64,000 nt of DNA from positions 62,001 through 126,000 of the forward strand of contig NZ_JADNBB010000005.1 of NCBI RefSeq assembly GCF_015550595.1. The letters run 5' to 3'. The first letter of the stretch is position 1, and the number at the start of each line of letters is the position of its first letter. The position numbers and the translations under genes were made by a program. Source of the stretch: Parabacteroides goldsteinii. GTDB lineage: Bacteria; Bacteroidota; Bacteroidia; Bacteroidales; Tannerellaceae. This document shows positions 25,791-33,524 of the stretch, piece by piece. The notes below the pieces were generated by a model, which saw only the letters and a program-made list of their open reading frames with translations, ran no database searches and was not told the origin of the DNA.

Positions 25791-26453
25791 CTATTCAATT
25801 CTCTCGACTGTTATTTCCGGAAATTCTTCCATAAACAGGAGTAATTTGTTGTCATCCATGCTTTTTTTCGCTTTTATGACTATCGTAACGACATAAGTGT
25901 CGGCATTCGAATGATTGACTTTTTCCATTTGATAGGAGACGAGCATATAACCTCTGTCACTCAGTACTCGGGTAACCTTTTGTATAATGTCTTTCTCGGC
26001 AGTTGAAAAGATGATCATCGAACTTCTCATCCCCAGGCTTTTAAAGATGAAACTTAATAGCTCCAGACCGATTAAAGTCAATATTGTCGCTGCTACACCG
26101 ACACCATACATCCCGGCTCCGATGGCCAGTCCAATCCCGGCGGTAGCCCAGATGCCTGCGGCTGTTGTCAGTCCGCGAACAAACTGTTTCTGAATAATAA
26201 TCGTTCCTGCACCGATAAAACCGATGCCACTTACCACCTGCGCCGCAACACGGCTGGGGTCGAGGGAAACACTGTTTTCCTGTATGATTTGTTGGAAACC
26301 ATACTGAGAAACAATCATGATGAGAGCACTACCTAATGAAACCAGGAAATGCGTACGATATCCGGCTTCTTTTGCCCTGTATTCCCGGTCGAGACCAACC
26401 ACAGCTCCCAGAAGACCTGCGATAAATAATCTAAGTATGAAATCCCATAACAT
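25791..26453 (-). CDS. MgtC/SapB-family membrane protein
   Basis: 220 residues. Four or five membrane helices carry the family signature: FIAGLLGAVVGLDREYRAKEAGYRTHFLVSLGSALIMIVSQYGF, then VSGIGFIGAGTIIIQ and GLTTAAGIWATAGIGLAIGAGMY. A soluble C-terminal domain follows from about 145 (ACT-like). MgtC proteins affect magnesium and phosphate homeostasis, in some species by acting on the F-ATPase. It starts 19 bp after the nhaD stop codon, so the two are probably co-transcribed as an ion-homeostasis pair. Confidence 0.92.
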   Translation of the reverse strand: MLWDFILRLFIAGLLGAVVGLDREYRAKEAGYRTHFLVSLGSALIMIVSQYGFQQIIQENSVSLDPSRVAAQVVSGIGFIGAGTIIIQKQFVRGLTTAAGIWATAGIGLAIGAGMYGVGVAATILTLIGLELLSFIFKSLGMRSSMIIFSTAEKDIIQKVTRVLSDRGYMLVSYQMEKVNHSNADTYVVTIVIKAKKSMDDNKLLLFMEEFPEITVERIE

Positions 26454-26472
26454 AATTGTATCCTCCTTTTGT

Positions 26473-27903
26473 TTATAATCCCAGTACTACGTGCTGGATA
26501 ATATAGACTCCGGCCCCTGCCAGATATCCAAGGAGTGCAAGTAACGAAATATTTTTGAGATACCAAATGAAATTGATACGTTCCAGCCCCATAACTACGA
26601 CTCCGGCGGCAGATCCGATGATCAGCATACTGCCTCCAACACCGGCACAATAGGCTAAGAATTGCCAGAAGATGCCATCTTGAACGAAGTTTGCCATATA
26701 AACAGGATCGGCAGCTGATGCAATCATAGCTTCTGTTGCTACCGGATACATACCGATTGCACCGGCAACCAAAGGAACATTATCGACGATGGCTGATAAG
26801 GTTCCGATAATCAGGTTTACAGCGTATACATTACCTACCGTATCATCCAGCCATAAGGCGAAATTGGAGAGTACGCCACTACAACGCAAGGCGTCTACAG
26901 CTAATAAAATTCCAAGAAAGAATAATAAAGTAGCTCCGTCTATCCGGCGAACTATTTTTGATAAACGAAGTTTTATATCTTCGTTTACGATATTCCGCTT
27001 ATACATTAATTCTGTATATACCCACAAAATACCCACACCCATCAAAATACCCATGAATGGAGGCAGATGGGTGATTGTCTTGAATATAGGTACGAATACA
27101 AGGCAGAAAACACCAAGAATTAGTATCGAAAGTTTTTCTTTATTTTTCAGTTCTTTGAGCAGTTCATCATTTTCATTGTAAGTAAATGCATCGGGAGGTG
27201 TTACCTTTCCGTGCAGGAAGTGCATCATGATCAATACGGGTACTGCTGCTGAAACCAAACTCGGCAAGATAAGGTGAGGGATGGTTGAGGATGTAGAGAT
27301 ATTACCTCTTACCCATAACATGATCGTAGTTACATCACCGATAGGAGACCAGGCGCCACCACTGTTGGCTGCAATAATAATGACGCTACCAAACACCCAA
27401 CGTTCTTTGTAGTTGCCTAATAATTTTCGCATCAACATAACCATAACGATTGAGGTTGTCAGGTTATCAAGTATGGCGGACATGAAAAATGTTATACAGG
27501 CAACTAATACCAGTAACTTTTTCTTCTGGTTTGTCTTAATGCGGTTTGTGATGAACATGAACCCTCCGTGGGCATCGATCAGTTCAACAGTAATCATTGC
27601 TCCGATCAGGAAGATTAGTGTTTCTGCAATTTCACCGATACTATCCAATACCTGATGTTCGACGACAAAGCGGGTACTTTGTTCCACGAAAGGGAGAGCT
27701 GCTATGCCTGGATGCGAATCCAGGAACTCTTTAAAGGCTTCGGCAGAAGCAATTGGGATAAGATCGGGTGCCCCGAAGGTATATAAAACCCAAAGTATAG
27801 TTCCGGTTAGTAGGGCCGTTCCGGCTTTGTTTACTTTCAGTGGATGCTCTAAAGCTATACATAGATACCCAACTAAAAAAACCAAAATCATCACTGTTAA
27901 CAT
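26473..27903 (-). CDS. nhaD: Na+/H+ antiporter, NhaD type
   Basis: 476 residues with about twelve membrane helices. Characteristic stretches are FFMSAILDNLTTSIVMVMLMRKL, VFGSVIIIAANSGGAWSPIGDVTTIMLWVRG and, near the end, SAIVDNVPLVAGAIGMYP, the last containing the conserved aspartate-asparagine pair. It expels sodium in exchange for protons at alkaline pH or high salt. An exact -7 box (TACTTTTG, minus strand, 27945-27952) lies 41 bp upstream. Followed by the mgtC-like gene. Confidence 0.93.
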   Translation of the reverse strand: MLTVMILVFLVGYLCIALEHPLKVNKAGTALLTGTILWVLYTFGAPDLIPIASAEAFKEFLDSHPGIAALPFVEQSTRFVVEHQVLDSIGEIAETLIFLIGAMITVELIDAHGGFMFITNRIKTNQKKKLLVLVACITFFMSAILDNLTTSIVMVMLMRKLLGNYKERWVFGSVIIIAANSGGAWSPIGDVTTIMLWVRGNISTSSTIPHLILPSLVSAAVPVLIMMHFLHGKVTPPDAFTYNENDELLKELKNKEKLSILILGVFCLVFVPIFKTITHLPPFMGILMGVGILWVYTELMYKRNIVNEDIKLRLSKIVRRIDGATLLFFLGILLAVDALRCSGVLSNFALWLDDTVGNVYAVNLIIGTLSAIVDNVPLVAGAIGMYPVATEAMIASAADPVYMANFVQDGIFWQFLAYCAGVGGSMLIIGSAAGVVVMGLERINFIWYLKNISLLALLGYLAGAGVYIIQHVVLGL

Positions 27904-27944
27904 AGCTGTTTTCTCTTTTTCTTTTTAAATTTAGTTAATAGTCG

Positions 27945-27952
27945 CAAAAGTA
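27945..27952 (-). promoter_or_regulatory. -7 promoter box of nhaD
   Basis: TACTTTTG on the minus strand, matching TAnnTTTG, 41 bp before the nhaD start codon. Confidence 0.55.
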
Positions 27953-28069
27953 AGAATAATATAGGATTAACACTCATTTTTAATGAAATGTTTTCATCAA
28001 TGAAAACTATTCCTAAATAAATACGAAGATGGGTAGGAAAGTATATTGCTTTATTATGTTTCCCCATTA

Positions 28070-28154
28070 TTTTATTAGCACTGGGGAACTTTCCCCATAT
28101 AAGTGGGGAAGAGTCCCCGGTGCTGTGGGCTAAAATCCCCATATAAGTGGGGAA
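28070..28154. repeat. GGGG/CCCC-rich repeat region upstream of nhaD
   Basis: CCCCATATAAGTGGGGAA occurs twice, exactly, at 28093-28110 and 28137-28154. Each copy can form a 4-bp G/C stem. Further TTTCCCC, ACTGGGGAAC and AGTCCCCGG blocks lie between, so several alternative hairpins are possible. It lies between the divergent nhaD and the tRNA-Gly terminator. Confidence 0.55.
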
Positions 28155-28203
28155 ACTCCCTTTGTAATAGGGTAAGTTCTTTTACTGTGTGAGATGAAAA
28201 AAT

Positions 28204-28234
28204 AAAAGGTATTACCCGTAGAAGGTAATACCTT
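28204..28234 (-). terminator. Terminator of tRNA-Gly
   Basis: AAGGTATTACC (minus strand) pairs with GGTAATACCTT across a short loop and is followed by TTATTTTTT on the minus strand. Confidence 0.75.
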
Positions 28235-28245
28235 AAATAGAAGTG

Positions 28246-28318
28246 AGCGGTAAGCGAGACTCGAACTCGTGACCCTTAGCTTGGGAAGCTAATGCTCTAC
28301 CAACTGAGCTACTACCGC
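28246..28318 (-). tRNA. tRNA-Gly (anticodon CCC)
   Basis: 73 nt on the minus strand. Acceptor GCGGTAG/TTACCGC with discriminator T, D arm GCTCAGTTGGTAGAGC, anticodon stem TTAGC/GCTAA with loop TTCCCAA giving CCC, and T loop GTTCGAGTC. An own -7 box (TACTTTTG, minus strand, 28330-28337) lies 11 bp upstream. Confidence 0.93.
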
Positions 28319-28329
28319 GTTAGACTATG

Positions 28330-28366
28330 CAAAAGTATGTAAATCTTTTCTTTTTTAGTACCTTTG
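28330..28366. promoter_or_regulatory. Divergent promoter boxes for tRNA-Gly and argB
   Basis: TACTTTTG on the minus strand (28330-28337) serves the tRNA. TACCTTTG on the plus strand (28359-28366) lies 23 bp before the argB start at 28390. Confidence 0.6.
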
Positions 28367-28389
28367 GAGCAAAAAATATTTTGTCAGAT

Positions 28390-29163
28390 ATGAAAAAAGA
28401 AAAGCTTACGCTGATTAAAGTAGGTGGAAAGATTGTGGAGGAAGAAGAAACATTACAAAGTTTGCTTCGTGATTTCTCTCAGATAGAAGGATTTAAGGCG
28501 TTGGTACATGGTGGTGGCCGTTCTGCTACTAAACTGGCTGGCCAATTGGGTATCGAAAGCAAGATGGTTAACGGACGCAGGGTGACAGATGCTGAAACAT
28601 TGAAAGTGGTTACTATGGTATATGGCGGTTTGGTCAATAAGAATATTGTTGCAGGTCTGCAGGCATTAAATGTAAACGCATTAGGGTTAACCGGTGCAGA
28701 TATGAACCTGATGCGTTCGAATAAGCGTCCGGTAGCAGAGGTGGATTATGGTTTTGTGGGAGATGTAAAAGAGGTGAATGCTGATCTGTTGGCTTCTCTT
28801 ATCCATCAGGGTATTGTCCCGGTGTTGGCTCCGCTTACTCATGATAAACAAGGGCATATGTTGAATACCAACGCAGATACCATTGCCGGAGAGGCAGCTA
28901 AAGCATTGGCCAAACATTTTGATGTGACATTGGTATTTTGTTTTGAAAAGAAAGGCGTATTGAAGGATGAAAATGATGACGAAAGCGTTATTCCGGAAAT
29001 TGATCGTACAGCTTTCAAGCAATTGGTAGAGCAGGGTATTATACAAGGAGGTATGATTCCCAAACTGGAAAATTCATTCCAGGCGATTGATGCAGGAGTC
29101 AAGGAAGTCATTATAACCCAGGCTTCTGAAATTCATTTAGGCAAAGGAACGAAGGTTTTTTAA
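28390..29163 (+). CDS. argB: Acetylglutamate kinase
   Basis: 257 residues from the ATG at 28390, chosen because MKKEKLTLIKVGGKIVEEEE gives the normal first strand and because a promoter box lies just before it; the frame upstream is unconvincing. The amino-acid-kinase motifs are KVGGK, the GHGGGR-like ALVHGGGRSATKLAGQLG, NTNADTIAGEAAKAL and GGMIPKLENSFQAIDAGVKEVIITQ. It phosphorylates N-acetylglutamate (or N-succinylglutamate in some Bacteroidetes) in arginine synthesis. No other arg genes are present nearby. Confidence 0.94.
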   Translation: MKKEKLTLIKVGGKIVEEEETLQSLLRDFSQIEGFKALVHGGGRSATKLAGQLGIESKMVNGRRVTDAETLKVVTMVYGGLVNKNIVAGLQALNVNALGLTGADMNLMRSNKRPVAEVDYGFVGDVKEVNADLLASLIHQGIVPVLAPLTHDKQGHMLNTNADTIAGEAAKALAKHFDVTLVFCFEKKGVLKDENDDESVIPEIDRTAFKQLVEQGIIQGGMIPKLENSFQAIDAGVKEVIITQASEIHLGKGTKVF

Positions 29164-29166
29164 AAT

Positions 29167-29207
29167 AAAAAGAGGAAAGTTGCTACAGACTTTCCTCTTT
29201 TCTTTTT
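29167..29207. terminator. Bidirectional terminator between argB and the DUF1080 gene
   Basis: AAAGAGGAAAGT pairs with ACTTTCCTCTTT, with T-rich sequence following in the plus direction (TCTTTTTTATT) and A-rich sequence on the other side. It ends both convergent genes. Confidence 0.8.
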
Positions 29208-29209
29208 TA

Positions 29210-29878
29210 TTACAAGCTTCTTACTTTTACATTGCGGAACCAGATAAGTGAATCACCATGTTTTCCTTGCAGACCTATATAACCTTTTGTCGGTAATTCG
29301 GCAAAAGGTTTGGGTAACCAACTGGGAATTTCGCTTCCATCAGGATTTACTTTGCCTGAGGTCCATTTGCTCATATCCATTTCTGTTACTTTTTTGCCAT
29401 TCAAAATAACAGTGATGCGTTGTCCGGCACATTTTATACGCATATGGTTCCATTCTCCAGGCTTTTTTACAACTTTATCTTTGTTCGCTCCCAGGTGGCC
29501 ATAAATGGCACCACATTTTTCATAGGGTTTTCCATTTCCCCATTTTTCGCAATGATCGTCAGCGATTTGTATTTCTACAGAATTGGGGATCCAGTCTTTA
29601 GTGTCCGTACAGTAAATGACAACGCCACTGTTTGTGCCTACATCTGTTTTGAAATCCAGATCCAACTCAAAATTTTCATATTCGGTTTTGGTCCATATTG
29701 ATTCGTCCTGCACAGCTGCAAGTACGCCATTTGTCATGCTCCAGACCTCCGGGTTATAGCTGGCATCTGATAGATTTGCTCCAAATAGAGGCTGCCATTT
29801 GTTTTTATCGGCTGCAGAAACATTGAGTGTGCTGATAATTCCCAGCAAAAGAATTGAGAAATAAAATAATCGTTTCAT
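29210..29878 (-). CDS. Secreted DUF1080 (3-keto-disaccharide hydrolase-type) protein
   Basis: 222 residues from the ATG at 29878, which gives a clean signal peptide (MKRLFYFSILLLGIISTLNV, then SAAD). The mature protein is a single concanavalin-like jelly roll: FELDLDFKTDVGTNSGVVIYC, SVEIQIADDHCEKWGNGKPYEKCGAIYGHLGANKD, GEWNHMRIKCAGQRITVILNGKKVTEMDM and GYIGLQGKHGDSLIWFRNVKVRSL. DUF1080 proteins include hydrolases of 3-keto-glycosides. It is probably periplasmic and monocistronic, with a -7 box TATCTTTG at 29912-29919 on the minus strand. Confidence 0.88.
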   Translation of the reverse strand: MKRLFYFSILLLGIISTLNVSAADKNKWQPLFGANLSDASYNPEVWSMTNGVLAAVQDESIWTKTEYENFELDLDFKTDVGTNSGVVIYCTDTKDWIPNSVEIQIADDHCEKWGNGKPYEKCGAIYGHLGANKDKVVKKPGEWNHMRIKCAGQRITVILNGKKVTEMDMSKWTSGKVNPDGSEIPSWLPKPFAELPTKGYIGLQGKHGDSLIWFRNVKVRSL

Positions 29879-29911
29879 GTTATTGGATTTTAAGATAAAA
29901 TAATTAGCAAT

Positions 29912-29919
29912 CAAAGATA
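29912..29919 (-). promoter_or_regulatory. -7 promoter box of the DUF1080 gene
   Basis: TATCTTTG on the minus strand, 33 bp before the chosen start. Confidence 0.5.
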
Positions 29920-30021
29920 GATAATCTCTTCAAAACTATAAGATGAAATCTTACTAAATTCAATAAAACTTTTTGATTGATAGTAAAACGGTCGCTTTTG
30001 TGTAAAAAACAAAATATTAGA

Positions 30022-30051
30022 TTGTTGTTTTGTTTTATTTTATTATTTTTG
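30022..30051 (+). promoter_or_regulatory. Promoter of the predicted small RNA
   Basis: -33 TTG (30022-30024) and -7 TATTTTTG (30044-30051) with 19 bp between, pointing right into a region with no coding frame. Confidence 0.5.
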
Positions 30052-30057
30052 TCTCGT

Positions 30058-30250
30058 AAAGGTGGGTAGTCTATCAGACTGAATTAAGTGGAATAGAACG
30101 TAATACAATAAATATATTGGATTGAATTTTATTAAGTTGAGTTGGGAAATTACAGGCATTATAATAACTAATTTGTAAGAATTTTATAGACATACCACGC
30201 CTGTATATATATAAGGGATTGCTCGTGATGAGTGATCCCTTCTTCTTTCT
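30058..30250 (+). ncRNA. Predicted small RNA of about 190 nt (possibly 6S-like)
   Basis: A promoter on the left and an intrinsic terminator on the right (AAGGGAT..CTC-loop-GAG..ATCCCTT, 30213-30241, then CTTCTTTCTT) bracket about 190 bp without a coding frame. Near the ends, GTGGGTAGTCTAT (30062-30074) pairs with ATAGACATACCAC (30186-30198) apart from one bulge on each strand, closing one long hairpin with a large AU-rich internal region. ACAGGC and GCCTGT can also pair. A terminal stem, a weakly paired centre and this length are what 6S RNA shows, but I cannot confirm that identity; another sRNA is equally possible. Confidence 0.5.
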
Positions 30251-30284
30251 TGTCGATATATTTAAGTTTTATAAAGAAACTGTT

Positions 30285-30292
30285 TACCTTTG
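30285..30292 (+). promoter_or_regulatory. -7 promoter box of the ABC-DUF6057-PD40 operon
   Basis: TACCTTTG, 16 bp before the ATG at 30309, implying a very short leader. Confidence 0.6.
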
Positions 30293-30308
30293 GGCGTATA
30301 AATAAAAG

Positions 30309-31757
30309 ATGATGAAAGGGAATAATACAATAGTTAACCTGCAGAATGTGGTTACCCGTTTACCAGAACTCCGTTTTACAGAGCCGTTTAGCTGGTCGGT
30401 CAAGGAAGGGGAACAGTGGGCCATAATAGGTCCGAACGGTTCAGGGAAAACATTGATTGCGGATATGATGCAACGTAAGTTTGCATTGAAAGAGGGAGAA
30501 ATCACTTTCGGTTATGAAGATAAAGTAAGTAATCTAGTCAAGAGCATTGCTTTCAAAGATATCTATTCGTTGGCGGATTGCCGGAATACATATTATCAGC
30601 AACGCTGGCATTCGACGGAAACAGATGAGGTGCCGACAATTGAGCAAATCCTGGAAGAATATGCCGGTACGGAGAATTTACGTCAGGTACTTTCTTTCTT
30701 TGGTATAGAAGATTTACTACCCAAACGCTTGATCTTTTTATCCAGCGGCGAACTACGTAAATTCCTGATTGTCCATTCTCTCTTGACACGCCCTCGCATT
30801 CTTATCCTTGATAATCCGTTTATAGGTTTGGATGCTTCTTCAAGAGATGTCCTGGTCGACTTGTTAAATCAAATGACAAAATTAGAAAATGTACAGGTTA
30901 TTTTGCTCCTATCTAATCCGGATGATATACCGGAAATGATAACACATATTTTACCCGTACATAACCGGATGGTTTTTCCACCGGAAACACGGGCTGAGTT
31001 TATTGCACATACAGATTTGCTTACCCATCTTTTTCCGGATCATTCTTCGGATGTTCCATTGCCAATATCAGAAAAGGAGCCTTCCACTCATGATGTTACT
31101 TTCCGTATGGAACGTGTTTCTATTAAATATGGAGCCAGAACCATTCTGAAAGAACTCGACTGGGAAGTACGAAACGGAGAAAAATGGGCTTTATTCGGTC
31201 CGAATGGGGCAGGAAAGTCAACTTTGTTGAGTTTAATTTATGCAGATAATCCTCAGTCTTATGCAAATACATTATATTTGTTTGACCGAAAGCGCGGATC
31301 AGGAGAGAGTATCTGGGATATAAAAAAGCGGATAGGCTATGTTTCTCCTGAAATGCATCTTTATTATATGGAGAATGTTCCGGTGTTGAACATTGTCGGT
31401 TCCGGATTTTTCGATTCGATCGGATTATATCGTAAATGTACTGCGGAGCAGGAAGCAATAGCTTTGGACTGGATGCGTGTTTTGGGGATTGAGACATTAA
31501 AAGACCGCTCTTTCCTGACATTATCATCAGGTGAACAGAGGTTGGCATTACTGGCTCGTGCATTCGTAAAAGATCCGGATTTGATTATATTGGATGAACC
31601 TTTACACGGCCTCGATATCAGTAACAAGAAGAGGGCGGCACGGATAATAGAGCAGTTCTGTTCTCGTCCGGGTAAAACGTTGATCTATGTGACCCATTAT
31701 CCCCATGAGCTTCCGCAATCTGTGGATAAACGTTTTGAATTGGTAAAACATGCTTAA
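30309..31757 (+). CDS. Tandem ABC ATPase, ModF-like
   Basis: 482 residues holding two ATP-binding cassettes in one chain. First: Walker A GPNGSGKT (near 41), signature LSSGELRKFLI and Walker B ILILDNPFIGLD. Second: Walker A GPNGAGKST (near 298), signature LSSGEQRLALLARAF and Walker B DLIILDEPLHGLD, ending with a YVTHYPHE switch histidine. No membrane domain and no permease gene follows, like ModF/PhrA-type proteins. The first cassette has Asn in place of the Walker B Glu (LDNP), so only the second may hydrolyse ATP well. It starts a three-gene operon (11 bp to the DUF6057 gene). Confidence 0.9.
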   Translation: MMKGNNTIVNLQNVVTRLPELRFTEPFSWSVKEGEQWAIIGPNGSGKTLIADMMQRKFALKEGEITFGYEDKVSNLVKSIAFKDIYSLADCRNTYYQQRWHSTETDEVPTIEQILEEYAGTENLRQVLSFFGIEDLLPKRLIFLSSGELRKFLIVHSLLTRPRILILDNPFIGLDASSRDVLVDLLNQMTKLENVQVILLLSNPDDIPEMITHILPVHNRMVFPPETRAEFIAHTDLLTHLFPDHSSDVPLPISEKEPSTHDVTFRMERVSIKYGARTILKELDWEVRNGEKWALFGPNGAGKSTLLSLIYADNPQSYANTLYLFDRKRGSGESIWDIKKRIGYVSPEMHLYYMENVPVLNIVGSGFFDSIGLYRKCTAEQEAIALDWMRVLGIETLKDRSFLTLSSGEQRLALLARAFVKDPDLIILDEPLHGLDISNKKRAARIIEQFCSRPGKTLIYVTHYPHELPQSVDKRFELVKHA

Positions 31758-31768
31758 ACCACAATATC

Positions 31769-33520
31769 ATGAAATTGAAAGTTGCTGTTTTCTGGCTGGT
31801 CATATTGGTAGCTTTATTCGTATTTCTGCAAACATATAGTAAATATCATTTTTACTTTATCGAGCAGACACATTTGTTTCAGTTTACCGGGGAATATATT
31901 TCAGGGAAGTTGATCATTCCCGGTGGGTTCGCTTTAGTTCTGTCTGAGTTTTTAGTTCAGTTCTTTATTCTTCCATATGCCGGAGCTGCTATTATTGCAG
32001 GATTATTGCTTATTACCGGACTTGGGGTAAGAGGTATTGTACACCGGATTATACCGGATACGACTTTGTTTCTACTCTATCTTATTCCGGTGGTTTTGAT
32101 TATGTTCATCCATTTTGATTTTAACTATCTTGTTGCCGGGACGGTAGCACTCGACATAATGCTATTGGCCTTATATTTTTGTTTGCGTATCTCGAATGAT
32201 AAGTGGCGGATAGTGGTAGAAGTGTTACTTTCGCCTGTTCTTTATGGGGCAATAGGATCTGCCGCTTTTTTGTTTTCCATTTTGGTCGTTATTTATGAGT
32301 TGTTTAATAAAACTCCTAAATGGTACTGGGTATTGCTTTCTGGCGTGTTGGTTGTCTTTTGTGGTATTTGTAGTGTCTATTTTGCCGCTTTGGGTGAATA
32401 TCGTTTTGCTTTTCTGCCTGATGCCTATTATCATACGGCTTTGGAACCGAAGTCGGTTATCTATTATTCGTGGATATCACTTCCTCTTATTTTAATTCTA
32501 TCGTTTTGGTTAAAACACAAGCAAAAGCGGGTAAGCAAAAAGTTCTTGATTGCAGGTTGCGGTGTGCAAGTCCTGTTGTTATTCCTTTTGTGTTGGTGGG
32601 GAGTTCCTGAGTACGGAGATAAAAAATCTATCAAAGTGAAGGAGTTGGACTATTATGCCAGAACGGAACAATGGGATAAAATCATTGAAGAAAGTAAAGG
32701 ACCGCTTACCAATTATCTGAATTTATGTTATCTGAATTTAGCTTTGGCACATAAAGGAGAGTTGGCAGACAGGGCATTCAGTTTTGACCAAAAAGGACCG
32801 TTAGGATTGATGGTTGGCTGGAATAAAACGGAGCAGATATCTATTTTGCTGAGTGAAGTTAATTTTGCAATGGGAAATTCGGCTCTGGCGCAGGAGATGG
32901 CGTTTGAAGCATTTGCAACGACAATAGGAGAGGGTAATCCGCGTATGTTGAAAAGGTTGGTGCAGACAAATCTGATTTATGGAGAGTATCCGGTGGCGGA
33001 AAAATATATTAAAGTATTGGAAAATACAGGTTGTTACAGCTCTTGGGCAAGCGGACAACGTAAGTTTTTATATAATGATGCTGAGGTAGAAAAAGATACG
33101 GCCCTGGGATCGATGCGTAAAAGTTTGCCCAAAGATAATTATTTGTCGGAATTGAATAATATGGAGAAAGATTTACGGGTTATTGCCGAAACTAATCCGT
33201 CAAACAGGAATGCAATTGAATATCTGGGGCTTTTTTATTTGATGTCCAAGGATATGGCCGGCTTTAAGGGGATGGTGGAGCATTATTATGGTACGGATGT
33301 TTTGCCTGTATTGCCTAAATCGTTTCAGGAAGCAGTAATCACCTTGTCGGAGGCTGAACCTGATTACTGGAAGCGTTTTAATATTTCTCCTTCGGTTGTG
33401 CAACGTTTTGTAGAATATAAAAAACAAGTTTTGGCAAATAGGAGTAATGCGAATGTACTGCCAGGGTTAATGCGAAGAGCCTATGGAGATACTTACTGGT
33501 TTTATTTTATGTTTAAATAA
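31769..33520 (+). CDS. DUF6057-like integral membrane protein with helical-repeat C-terminus
   Basis: 583 residues. About ten to eleven membrane helices fill the first 275 residues (KVAVFWLVILVALFVFLQTY, FILPYAGAAIIAGLLLITGLG and so on). From about 285 the protein is soluble and helical, in TPR-like pairs (YYARTEQWDKIIEESKG, YLNLALAHKGELADRAFSFD, VNFAMGNSALAQEMAFEAF). This build corresponds to the DUF6057 family, which has no known function. It is flanked at 11 and 4 bp by the ABC ATPase and the PD40/heme lipoprotein, suggesting a joint envelope function. Confidence 0.8.
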   Translation: MKLKVAVFWLVILVALFVFLQTYSKYHFYFIEQTHLFQFTGEYISGKLIIPGGFALVLSEFLVQFFILPYAGAAIIAGLLLITGLGVRGIVHRIIPDTTLFLLYLIPVVLIMFIHFDFNYLVAGTVALDIMLLALYFCLRISNDKWRIVVEVLLSPVLYGAIGSAAFLFSILVVIYELFNKTPKWYWVLLSGVLVVFCGICSVYFAALGEYRFAFLPDAYYHTALEPKSVIYYSWISLPLILILSFWLKHKQKRVSKKFLIAGCGVQVLLLFLLCWWGVPEYGDKKSIKVKELDYYARTEQWDKIIEESKGPLTNYLNLCYLNLALAHKGELADRAFSFDQKGPLGLMVGWNKTEQISILLSEVNFAMGNSALAQEMAFEAFATTIGEGNPRMLKRLVQTNLIYGEYPVAEKYIKVLENTGCYSSWASGQRKFLYNDAEVEKDTALGSMRKSLPKDNYLSELNNMEKDLRVIAETNPSNRNAIEYLGLFYLMSKDMAGFKGMVEHYYGTDVLPVLPKSFQEAVITLSEAEPDYWKRFNISPSVVQRFVEYKKQVLANRSNANVLPGLMRRAYGDTYWFYFMFK

Positions 33521-33524
33521 TCGG

